In this document: positions 38,801 to 50,100 of the stretch, in pieces | How the letters are laid out: every line of letters starts with the position of its first letter | How positions within the stretch are numbered: the first letter of the stretch is position 1 | Origin: Allolobophora icterica | Lineage: Eukaryota > Annelida > Clitellata > Crassiclitellata > Lumbricidae | Reading direction: 5' to 3' | Assembly: GCA_963556255.1 (NCBI GenBank) | Contig: OY744607.1 | Coordinates: forward strand, 38,131,722 to 38,195,721 | DNA: 64,000 nt | Notes under the pieces: model-generated | Database searches by the model: none | What the model was told of the DNA's origin: nothing | Seen by the model: the letters and a program-made list of their open reading frames with translations, nothing else | Translations under genes and position numbers: made by a program

Positions 38801-41800
38801 CGAATATATATATAGAGGCCTAATCGAATCTGCTGCTGTAGGTCCGGCGAATATAGATTAACAGAGGCCTACTTGCTTCTGTTGCTGTAGGTTAGGCGAA
38901 TATATATATAGAGGCCTAATCGAATCTGCTGCTGTAGGTCCGGCGATTATAGATATATAGAGGCCTACTTGATTCTGTTGCTGTAGGTCCGGCGAATATA
39001 TGTATAGAGGCATAATCGAATGTGCTGCTGTCGGTCCGGCGAATATATATATAGAGGCATAATCGAATCTGCTGCTGTAGGTCCGGCGATTATAGATATA
39101 TAGAGGCCTACTTGATTCTGTTGCTGTAGGTCGGGCGAATATATATATATAGAGGCATAATCGAATCTGTTGCTGTAGGTCCGGCGATTATAGATATATA
39201 GAGGCATAATCGAATCTGCTGCTGTAGGTCCGGCGATTATAGATATATAGAGGCCTACTTGATTCTGTTGCTGTAGGTCCGGCGAATATAGATATATAGA
39301 GGCATAATCGAATCTGCTGCTGTAGGTCCGGCGATTATAGATATATAGAGGCCTACTTGATTCTGTTGCTGTAGGTCCGGCGAATATATATATAGAGGCC
39401 TAATCGAATATGCTGCTGTAGGTCCGGCGAATATAGATATATAGAGGCCTACTTGATTCTGTTGCTGTAGGTCCGGCGAATATAGATATATAGAGGCATA
39501 ATCGAATCTGTTGCTGTATGTCCGGCGAATATATATATAGAGGCATAATCGAATCTGCTGCTGTAGGTCCGGCGAATATAGATATATAGAGGCCTACTTG
39601 ATTCTGTTGCTGTAGGTTAGGCGAATATATATATAGAGGCATAATCGAATCTGCTGCTGTAGGTCCGGCGAATATAGATATATAGAGGCCTACTTGATTC
39701 TGTTGCTGTAGGTTAGGCGAATATATATATAGAGGCATAATCGAATCTGCTGCTGTAGGTCCGGCGATTATAGATATATAGAGGCCTACTTGATTCTGTT
39801 GCTGTAGGTCCGGCGAATATAGATATATAGAGGCATAATCGAATCTGCTGCTGTAGGTCCGGCGATTATAGATATATAGAGGCCTACTTGATTCTGTTGC
39901 TGTAGGTCCGGCGAATATATATATAGAGGCATAATCGAATATGCTGCTGTAGGTCCGGCGAATATAGATATATAGAGGCCTACTTGATTCTGTTGCTGTA
40001 GGTCCGGCGAATATATATATAGAGGCATAATCGAATCTGCTGCTGTAGGTCCGGCGATTATAGATATATAGAGGCCTACTTGATTCTGTTGCTGTAGGTC
40101 CGGCGAATATAGATATATAGAGGCCTAATCGAATCTGCTGCTGTAGGTCCGGCGATTATAGATATATAGAGGCCTACTTGATTCTGTTGCTGTAGGTCCG
40201 GCGAATATATATATAGAGGCATAATCGAATATGCTGCTGTAGGTCCGGCGAATATAGATATATAGAGGCCTACTTGATTCTGTTGCTGTAGGTCCGGCGA
40301 ATATAGATATATAGAGGCCTAATCGAATCTGCTGCTGTAGGTCCGGCGAATATAGATTAACAGAGGCCTACTTGCTTCTGTTGCTGTAGGTTAGGCGAAT
40401 ATATATATAGAGGCCTAATCGAATCTGCTGCTGTCGGTCCGGCGAATATATGTATAGAGGCATAATCGAATCTGCTGCTGTAGGTCCGGCGAATATAGAT
40501 TAACAGAGGCCTACTTGCTTCTGTTGCTGTAGGTTAGGCGAATATATATATAGAGGCCTAATCGAATCTGCTGCTGTAGGTCCGGCGAATATAGATTAAC
40601 AGAGGCCTACTTGCTTCTGTTGCTGTAGGTTAGGCGAATATATATATAGAGGCCTAATCGAATCTGCTGCTGTAGGTCCGGCGATTATAGATATATAGAG
40701 GCCTACTTGATTCTGTTGCTGTAGGTCCGGCGATTATAGATATATAGAGGCCTACTTGATTCTGTTGCTGTAGGTCCGGCGAATATATATATAGAGGCAT
40801 AATCGAATCTGCTGCTGTAGGTCCGGCGATTATAGATATATAGAGGCCTACTTGATTCTGTTGCTATAGGTCCGGCGAATATATGTATAGAGGCATAATC
40901 GAATGTGCTGCTGTCGGTCCGGCGAATATATATATAGAGGCATAATCGAATCTGTTGCTGTAGGTCCGGCGATTATAGATATATAGAGGCCTACTTGATT
41001 CTGTTGCTGTAGGTCCGGCGAATATATATATAGAGGCATAATCGAATCTGCTGCTGTAGGTCCGGCGAATATAGATATATAGAGGCATAATCGAATCTGT
41101 TGCTGTATGTCCGGCGAATATAGATATATAGAGGCCTACTTGATTCTGTTGCTGTATGTCCGGCGAATATATGTATAGAGGCATAATAGAATCTGTTGAT
41201 GTAGGTCCGGCGAATATAGATATATAGAGGCATACATGATTCTGTTGCTGTAGGTCCGGCGAATAGATATATATATAGGCATAATATAGATATATAGAGG
41301 CCTAATCGAATATGCTGCTGTGGGTCCGGCGAATATAGATACATATATATATAGAGGCATAATCGAATCTGCTGCTGTCGGTCCGGCGAATATATATATA
41401 GAGGCATAATCGAATATGTTGCTGTAGGTCCGGCGAATATATATATATATATAGACCTAATCGAATCTGCTGCTGTGGGTCCGGCGAATATAGATACATG
41501 TATATATAGAGGCCTACTTGATTCTGTTGCTGTAGGTCCGGCGAATATATATATAGAGGCCTAATCGAATCTGCTGCTGTCGGTCCGGCGAATATAGATA
41601 TATAGAGGCCTACTTGATTCTGTTGCTGTAGGTTAGGCGAATATATATATAGAGGCCTAATCGAATCTGCTGCTGTCGGTCCGGCGAATATATGTATAGA
41701 GGCATAATCGAATCTGCTGCTGTAGGTCCGGCGAATATAGATTAACAGAGGCCTACTTGCTTCTGTTGCTGTAGGTTAGGCGAATATATATATAGAGGCC

Positions 41801-43163
41801 TAATCGAATCTGCTGCTGTAGGTCCGGCGAATATAGATTAACAGAGGCCTACTTGCTTCTGTTGCTGTAGGTTAGGCGAATATATATATAGAGGCCTAAT
41901 CGAATCTGCTGCTGTAGGTCCGGCGATTATAGATATATAGAGGCCTACTTGATTCTGTTGCTGTAGGTTAGGCGAATATATATATATAGAGGCCTAATCG
42001 AATCTGTTGCTGTAGGTCCGGCGATTATAGATATATAGAGGCCTACTTGCTTCTGTTGCTGTAGGTTAGGCGAATATATATATAGAGGCATAATCGAATA
42101 TGCTGCTGTAGGTCCGGCGAATATAGATATATAGAGGCCTACTTGATTCTGTTGCTGTAGGTCCGGCGAATATAGATATATAGAGGCATAATCGAATCTG
42201 CTGCTGTAGGTCCGGCGATTATAGATATATAGAGGCCTACTTGATTCTGTTGCTGTAGGTCCGGCGAATATAGATATATAGAGGCCTAATCGAATCTGTT
42301 GCTGTAGGTCCGGCGATTATAGATATATAGAGGCCTACTTGATTCTGTTGCTGTAGGTCCGGCGAATATATATATAGAGGCATAATCGAATATGCTGCTG
42401 TAGGTCCGGCGAATATAGATATATAGAGGCATAATAGAATCTGTTGCTGTATGTCCGGCGAATATAGATATATAGAGGCATACATGATTCTGTTGCTGTA
42501 GGTCCGGCGAATAGATATATATATAGGCATAATATAGATATATAGAGGCCTAATCGAATCTGCTGCTGTCGGTCCGGCGAATATATATATAGAGGCATAA
42601 TCGAATATGTTGCTGTAGGTCCGGCGAATATAGATATATAGAGGCATAATGGAATCTGCTGCTGTAGGTCCGGCGAATATATATATAGAGGCATAATCGA
42701 ATCTGCTGCTGTAGGTCCGGCGAATATATATATAGAGGCCTAATCGAATCTGCTGCTGTCGGTCCGGCGAATATATATATAGAGGCATAATCGAATCTGC
42801 TGCTGTATAGGTCCGGCGAATATATATATAGAGGCCTAATCGAATCTGCTGCTGTCGGTCCGGCGAATATATATATAGAGGCATAATCGAATCTGCTGCT
42901 GTAGGTCCGGCGATTATAGATATATAGAGGCCTACTTGATTCTGTTGCTGTAGGTCCGGCGAATATATGTATAGAGGCATAATCGAATGTGCTGCTGTAG
43001 GTCCGGCGAATATAGATATATAGAGGCATAATCGAATCTGTTGCTGTATAGGTCCGGCGAATATATTTATATAGGCCCCTAGAGGCCTAATCGAATCTGC
43101 TGCTGTCGGTCCGGCGAATATATATATAGAGGCATAATCGATTGTGCTGCTGTGGGTACGGCG
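35881..43163 (-). repeat. Right 47/49-bp satellite array
   Basis: About 150 copies of the same unit as the left array in opposite orientation. It is three times longer and shows higher-order structure, including a 917-bp duplicated block and a marker variant (ATTAACAGAG) that recurs at 37701, 38618 and 40356. Open frames across it come from a stop-poor unit. Confidence 0.95.
37701..39535 (-). repeat. Tandem 917-bp higher-order repeat
   Basis: The block beginning at the ATTAACAGAG variant at 37701 is repeated from 38618, an offset of exactly 917 bp. Sub-segments keep identical internal variants, for example the frames at 38048-38290 and 38965-39207. Part of the block appears again from 40356. 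Confidence 0.8.
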
Positions 43164-43172
43164 AATATATAT

Positions 43173-43217
<45 letters not shown>
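43164..43217. repeat. AT tract of the right arm
   Basis: Alternating AT between the array and the outer terminal repeat, mirroring the left arm. Confidence 0.9.
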
Positions 43218-43219
<2 letters not shown>

Positions 43220-43364
43220 TAACGCGAATCTATTGCTGTCGGTCCGTCGAATTATTAACTTAGTCAATCGCGAGATGGCAGATCTCAGAGATCTGCTGAC
43301 GGACCAAACGAATCTGCGGCGGAACATACCGGACCTGCGGCTCGAATATGCCGCAGGGTTTCTG
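43218..43364 (-). repeat. Right terminal inverted repeat (147 bp)
   Basis: Exact inverse of 20690-20836, ending GGGTTTCTG. It carries the same 19-bp palindrome at 43278-43296. The DNA outside the two ends differs. Confidence 0.9.
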
Positions 43365-43608
43365 CGCGTCTTGACAAGTGCGTTTCTTATAAGTCGCGGC
43401 AAATCCATTCTCCAGTAACGGTCCTTTCTGGCTATCTACCATACGTATAACCCCGACTGAGAACCAAAGTGGACTTAATTACTGGTATTTGTTTTATTTA
43501 CCGCCTCCAGGCCTACATGTGCTGGTTTTCGATGCACTTTTCTGTGGTGCGAAAGATGTGCAAACGTTTGGAACATTTATAGGCTTCTGGCCCGTTGGTG
43601 CACATGAT

Positions 43609-43679
43609 GCGCCGCTGGTGTAGTGGTATCATGCAAGATTCCCATTCTTGCGACCCGGGTTCAATTCCCGGGCGGCGCA
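43609..43679 (+). tRNA. tRNA-Gly (anticodon CCC)
   Basis: A 71-nt intronless tRNA. The acceptor stem GCGCCGC pairs with GCGGCGC and is followed by discriminator A. A box TGGTGTAGTGG, anticodon stem CAAGA/TCTTG with loop TTCCCAT (anticodon CCC at 43641-43643), and B box GGTTCAATTCC (T-stem CCGGG/CCCGG). From memory it is nearly identical to a vertebrate tRNA-Gly-CCC, differing in the T loop. No CCA is encoded, as expected in eukaryotes. It lies 245 bp outside the right end of the giant element. Confidence 0.95.
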
Positions 43680-43682
43680 CAC

Positions 43683-43688
43683 TTTTTT
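43683..43688 (+). terminator. Pol III terminator of tRNA-Gly
   Basis: A run of six T residues three bases after the tRNA end. Confidence 0.85.
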
Positions 43689-43699
43689 CATAAGTAGCA

Positions 43700-46600
43700 T
43701 TAAACAACCTAGTTACTAGTAGAATGAGTAGATCCAGTGATTGCATTGGAGGGCATCCATAAACAGGTTATTTTCTTTGTGAAAAAGCTCACTTCTCTGA
43801 AAGAGCTGTGCTACATACCGAAGTTGTGAGTTAAAAATTTAACAGGGGTGATTAGTAGATTGAATCTCTTTCTTCAGCAAATAAATTTTAACTTACTAAA
43901 TCTGGCCAAATATTAGTAAATTTCAACGGGATGTGTTTTTACCAATCGAGTTGTGGACAATTGGAATGTCTGTGCTTTAGTAAGTAAATAAGTATATTCT
44001 TTATTACCAATAATCGCACTTTGGTGTACAGATATCAAAGCAGTTAAAAAGTATAGATAACATCCTAACAATAAATGTTTTGTGCATCAGGCTATAGGTT
44101 GGGTTGGTTTATGCGGTCACAGGCACGGATGGAGGAATAGGTCAGTTTGGTTGGAGGTAGAAGTCGGTGCCGGACGTGGCCCGGGTCCGTCAGGACAGCC
44201 CCAAAGAGGAGAGTGTGCTGCAACAGTGACTCTCTGGCATCCTTCAGAGTGCAACAATCTAGTCAGATTGGAATAGTTGATTTATGCCACCCCACTGGGT
44301 ATAATTACTAAAACACTCCGTCCCACCATGAATAGTGAATACGCATTATGGCAGCATTGTAACTTCAAGCTGTCTTTTGCTCCAGATTACTTTAAATCTA
44401 TTTTCGCTCAGGTTTTCAGCTCTGATTTGTATAGTCATGCATTTGTTGAGTTGTACAGTACTTCAAAAGACTTAATTACATATAGAACATGGTCTCGCCT
44501 ATCTGGAGCTGCGGTTATCATTTTGAACCATGAACAAACGACCGATTCAAACAAGATTCACTTTGCCACACTATTCGTTCATTGACAAAATCTATGCTCT
44601 AGTGAAAATAAGTTTCAGTCACTTGTAAGACCCAAGAAGGTGAAGGAATGCGGTATATTCTGACTGTGAGACTCTTGAGCATGGCATATTAAATCCCCAC
44701 CTAAACAATGTTAGGAGTTCTAAAGTAATGACATCCTTTCTTTCCATGGACTTGCTGCTATTGTCTGCTTACTACAGTAAACATAAAAGTGGCAACACAC
44801 ATCCTTACAAAAACTCATTTGTTCTTTTGTGATCAGAATAGTCAAAGAATGAAACAAACTCTCCAGGTGTTTTAAAACAAATGAGTTTAACTGCATTTGT
44901 TTCAAAGTTAACATACAGACACAGAATTTGGTAAGAATTTTAAAAATTTATTACCAAAATGGTAAGGGCAAGGACTTCAGGATTCAGAGAGCAGGACAAA
45001 TTTGCTCTGGGGTTGTGGAAAAGAAAACCATGTTGATTTCCAGTTCAAAGGTAAGCTTTTAGATAAAAGTAACAGCACTTTCAATAATTTTAATGCCATT
45101 TGGCATTTATACAGTGCTTTTAATTACTTTAAGGCACACGTGTACAACTGCAAATCTGATGGAAAATAGGTACACATATCGAACTCTGAACACAGTTGAA
45201 CAAGAAGAGACATAATATTACTAATTTACTATATTTGATTGACTGAGCAGAATGTAGTTTCACCAGCAATCATTTGAAAAAGAAAGTCTCCTATACAATG
45301 CATAAAGCAGGGATTTCACCTCAAGATTTAGTCAACATAAACATTTACAGCTGCAACAACCGCATCAATTCTCAAGCATAAAGCTGTAATAGAGTGTAGT
45401 GTGACAGTATTTCTGTAATGCATAGGTAATTACGAGAACTGATATAGCTAATGTACTTCTAGGGTGCTTTACTATGTCAATTGTCAGCGCAAGTACTAAT
45501 AGTTACATAACAGATGGATGTATTTCGGCATGGAGCATTCTTTAGCCATATTCACAATGATGTGTGTGACATTTTAGCTTCATACAGGAATAATTTATAA
45601 TAATGATAACACATGTAATAATGATAATAATTATAATAACAACTAAAGAAATATGTTCTCAACTGCTGGGAACAGACAACTGTTGGTAACAGATAACAGA
45701 TACTGGTATGAAAATGCAACCAAATTGTGTAGTATTGTGCATTGCCTTGACCTTTTGACAGAACACGACGGATTTCAAAGTTCAAGATTATTCGGAAACC
45801 TGTTTTCGTATAGCAGAGGACTGACAAACGAAGAGCAATTAGAAGACATTGATCACAAATGCATTGCAAGGCCAGGCCCAACAATCCCAGCCTTCAAGCA
45901 ACTACTTAAAACTTTCCATTTCAGGAATCCATCATTCACTTACCTTCCAACCTCACCACCCACCTCCACTCCCCTTAGCAACTGACCATGCCTCTGGTTC
46001 AAGCACATACATCTAACATTATTCATTAATTCTTTGGCAAGTCTAAGATGTAATAACCAGTGAGCAACGTATTTCCAAGCAATGGACTGAAAAACGAAAA
46101 GAAAGTGAGAAAACCGTAATACATGTTAGCATTTAGAACAGACCAAAAGTAGTTGACTTTAGAACCAATTAAACAAATGGAAAAAACCATTTCCTTTATT
46201 TCTTTTAATTTTGTCTAGTTCCATTATCAAATGGCAAGGCATCAGGCAATGGCATTATGAAACTGCTCAACATCCCTACATGATTTTCTCTGGAGAAGCC
46301 TGAAAACCTCTGTGCTTCATGTAAAATTGACAATAAGCTTTGAGTCCAGTAACCTCTATGTTACAAGGAACACACTCAAACAACAAGTCGTCGAGTCACA
46401 GTATGTGACAATGCTTTAGATAAATGAAATAATCAATATGCTTCGCTTTTTTAGATTTACACATAAACTTGGTTTGACATATCTATCCAAAATGTCGGCA
46501 GCTTCCTAATAACTATCTTTATTTACAAGTACATACAGAGTGCTCTGCTCACTGATCAGCTTCTAAAACCGGCTTCCAAGCAAGGCTTGAGCAGTTACTC

Positions 46601-47130
46601 AAAGCAGTGCATCAAAACCCTGCTATACACAAACAGGGTCTACAATAACCATTTGATCACCACTACAACTTAAACAGAAGAGCATTTCTGTACAAAGTTA
46701 ATCAAATAAAATCATCAGAACATTCTGCCAAAGAAAAGCGAAACAGTCATATTCTCCAGCTTGTTCAACAGTCACTTGTGCATAGGCTTGACGGAGTTTC
46801 TTCCAACATGAAGTTGATTTACACAAATCTTTCTTGATGGAAGTTGATTTATGAAAGCTTTACACACCATTGTCTTACTCAACTGTTACCTCAGAGCTGT
46901 TAATGGAAGCAACAACGGTTCTGAGTAGGAAACAGAAAAAAAAACAATTCCACAGTTTAACAAAAAGCAGCATATGCAAAATCTGTATGGAAAACTTAAC
47001 AATGATATTGTGAAAAAAATTACGGTAGACAAGTCTGTATAGTCTCCTGTGTAAGCAAGACATCAAGACTAGCAACTGAGAACATCATAAAGCTAGATTA
47101 ACAAAGTACATCTGCAACTGTTGAGCAATA
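43700..47130. other. Gene-free stretch between the tRNA and BRMS1L
   Basis: I see no supported gene. Short open frames near 44082, 44277 and 45653 lack splice context or recognised motifs. The 3' UTR of BRMS1L may extend into the right part. Confidence 0.45.
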
Positions 47131-47132
47131 AT

Positions 47133-50100
47133 TTATAAAACTTTGACACCAAGAACAATGGAAACATTGATTGGAACAGGTACAGAAGGTGGTTCAGTAC
47201 ACATGGAAGAACCTGGCTTAATAATTTTGATCAAGTACAAAACCACAACCAGCAAATAATAACAGTGACAGATTACCATGCCAGAAGTCAAAGGGGTCGT
47301 CCATAAAGGACGTCTGCAAAATATGACCTACTTTGGACCCCTCCTTCCCCCTTGTCAAAGGGGTCGTCCATAAAGGACGTCTGCAAAATATGACCTACTT
47401 TGGACCCCTCCTTCCCCCTTGTCCACATTTGACCCCTCACTCCCCTTTGCGGAGTCCGCACGCCAGTCAATTTTTAATGTCATCTTTATTTTCACAATTA
47501 TTTCACAATTCCTGTGCACATTTAAGTGACAGTTCGGGTTTAATATCAGGATATGCAGTAATAAAGGCCTCTTTAAAGTCGCAGTAAAGGTTATACCATG
47601 CATGAGGTTTTAGGCAATCATGTCACTAACCTTTTGTCTTTTGGGAAGGTTGAAACAATGAAACAAGATGGTGTTTAAAAAGCTATCAAATTTAAAAGTT
47701 TAGATGCGGACGTCAGCATTGGTCATAACCCCCCCCCCCCGTCTGCATTTCGAGGACGCCTCCCCCCTTATTGCGGACGTTCTTTATGGATGACCCCAAA
47801 CTGAATCAAAGGCAGAGGCAGTCATCCACTAACTCTCTCAATGGAGAGAGTTAGTGGATGGCAAAAGATGAACTTGATTAACTGAGAGTTACTTAAATAA
47901 AAAAATTTAAGTTGCCACTTAACTCACCTTCCCGTCTCTGTTTTAACGCCATCTTGATTGCTCTGTAGTCGTCAAGAATTTTGTCTTCACTCAGATTATA
48001 TACAATATATGGACGTATCAAAAGTTAAGAAAAAACACAGAAATCGAAAACAACAAAGAAAGTCAAACTGCAGCTTGTATGGTACCTTGTAAGAACCTGT
48101 CTCAAGGTGCATGCCTTAAAACACTTAATTATTATCAAGCAGACAGATGGTAAATAAAATCAATACATTCACTGCAATCAAATATTTGCACTGGCTTCCT
48201 GTTCAGCCAAGGATTTATTTCTAATTGGGCTCATGGTTTATGTAACACTGAACTCTGGTCAACCACAATACTCTTAATTTATTAGACCCAATACATGCAA
48301 GACCCAATATGTGCAAGACCCAGTACAGTAGGTCAGTACAATAGTGATATTAGCCTTGACAAATCAACAAGTAAATTCAAAAGCAAAAAGGATATCTGAC
48401 ACTGCCACTGGTCGTCTTCTTTTGTCATTCATGGCCGAAGAATTTGGACGCTTCTTTCTGCTAGGCTGGGCCTCACCTAAGATATCTTAACACCCACAAC
48501 AAAAAACAGTAAGAACTAACTCATTCACCATTTCCAATAGTATTGAAGATTATTCACTACTTTCAATAATATAGAAGATTATTCAGAACTTACTGACATT
48601 TCAAGTTTTCATATAACAAGAATTTTTGGATCACAAATATGACTTGGACACCACAACATCGAGATCTTGACAAATTATTCCTTGTCTGAGTAAGCGTTAT
48701 CATTATCTGTATTGCTAGCATTGAACTCATTCTGTACAAACTCTGTCCACTTGTAAACAAGTTTCTTAGTGAGATTTTTCAATCAACAAACTAAATATAA
48801 AGAAATAAACTAAATACATATTTGTTTCACAATGAAAAACTGCTAATACATCCTCTAAAGACGTAATATTATGTAATATTAAAATAACTGCCATCTATAT
48901 TACAACTTTATATTCAAGCCGTCAAAAGCACCAAGTGTTTGATATTTTTCCCACTGATGAAAAAGAGTTTAACTAACTGATGTTGAGCTCATAGTTTGGT
49001 CACTGCATTAAAATAATAAGAAAGCAGCATGCTTCAATCGAGTCAAATATGAACCTGATGTGATGTCTGTGTTGTGACGATCTTGCTTAAGCCGACTAAT
49101 TTTATCTTCTATCTCTTGTAACATCTCGTCATATATGAGATTCTTGTTGTTCTAACAAAGTCAGAGCATATACCTGTTTAGCAAAATTTTTATAAACTAC
49201 CATAAAATGCACTTTTATAGATCAAGATCAGTTACATGGCTATGTGTTCAGTAATTCTGAGAAGTTCTTAAAAGGCACTATATAAATGTCTTGTTACGGT
49301 TACTACTTAGAGAAAAATTATCAAGCTGATTTCCAAACCACAAGTCTCAAGCTGTACCTTAACATTTTACACCAACCAATTCTAAACGACAGCACCAACA
49401 GTCCTACAGACATCATTCTAATATAAATTCTGAAGTAATGCAAAGATCAGTAAAGATCTGCAACTTAAATCAGCTTGAAACCAGACCTTATTACACTGCA
49501 ATCATAAATTGTACTGGATATGACTCCAATATGACCTCCACTGTACATGTACACTGCTAATTTAATTACAACATCGACAGACTCGGCAGCAGACCAAAAT
49601 TGCATGGTTTCATCAGGATCAACTTTGCAGAAATACTCCATACAGCAGAAACTGAAACAGAAATCAAGCAGAATTAATATCAGAAAAAAATATAACCTCT
49701 AATGTCTGTTTAGCTGACTGCATTTCGCCATCTTTCTTGTTGGTAATGTTTTTCTTCTGAAGCTCCAGACGAATATCTGCACATGGAAATAAATCTCTCT
49801 ATACCTATTACACATACAAAGTACTTAGTTACAATGTCACCTAAAATATCAAGTGTTGTGCTGGGGACTTTTTCCAATTCTGCCTCATTTTACTTGAGTG
49901 AGCAACATGAATCATACAACCTGCTCTAAAGTTTCTTAACTGACTTCGAAGAGTTCAGTTCCGAAACGTCCAATCACATACAAATATTCATTTATTATTA
50001 TAAATCATTGCAGGATGATACATCACAGCTTACAACATATCGTTAATGAAAATTGATGGTAATGTATATACGTTACAAAAAACGAAAAATATGAGGCATA

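Larger units (their letters stand above)
20690..43364 (-). mobile_element. Giant foldback-type DNA transposon with satellite-filled inverted repeats
   Basis: A 22,675-bp unit. Outer ends 20690-20836 and 43218-43364 are inverted copies that I compared base by base and found identical (147/147). Each is followed inward by an AT tract and then by a 47/49-bp satellite in mirror orientation. The first units next to the AT tract have the same order in both arms, including one odd GGGGCCTATATAAATA unit. The interior encodes a multi-domain transposase-like gene (34703-26487) and holds a nested LTR fragment. Long inverted repeats built of short tandem repeats are the hallmark of Foldback (FB) elements and of the sea-urchin TU elements; the transposase core looks MULE-like, which suits Foldback. 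I could not find a target-site duplication, so the exact termini are not proven. Confidence 0.75.

Noticed and set aside
42237..42980. 247-codon open frame in the right satellite array, and similar frames in both arrays
   Set aside because: It is made only of the repeat unit. Units of 47 and 49 bp add to 96 bp, so a stop-poor frame persists. The same happens in many overlapping frames and in both arms.
20690..43364. A virus-like (Maverick/Polinton) giant element
   Set aside because: No protein-primed polymerase, capsid, packaging ATPase or retroviral-type integrase is visible between the arms.
43233..43418. Short open frame in the terminal repeat (MADLRDLLTDQ...)
   Set aside because: The frame is mirrored at 20636-20821 because the DNA is an inverted repeat. 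It reads outward and has no stop only within the 147-bp repeat, so it is not evidence for a gene.
45653..45985. 110-codon plus-strand frame
   Set aside because: No recognised domain, no clear splice sites, and an overlapping frame of the same length on the minus strand.
46680..46830. Minus-strand frame with KKLRQAYAQVTVEQAGEYDC as a BRMS1L exon
   Set aside because: No similarity to the BRMS1 family and no convincing splice signals in the needed phase.
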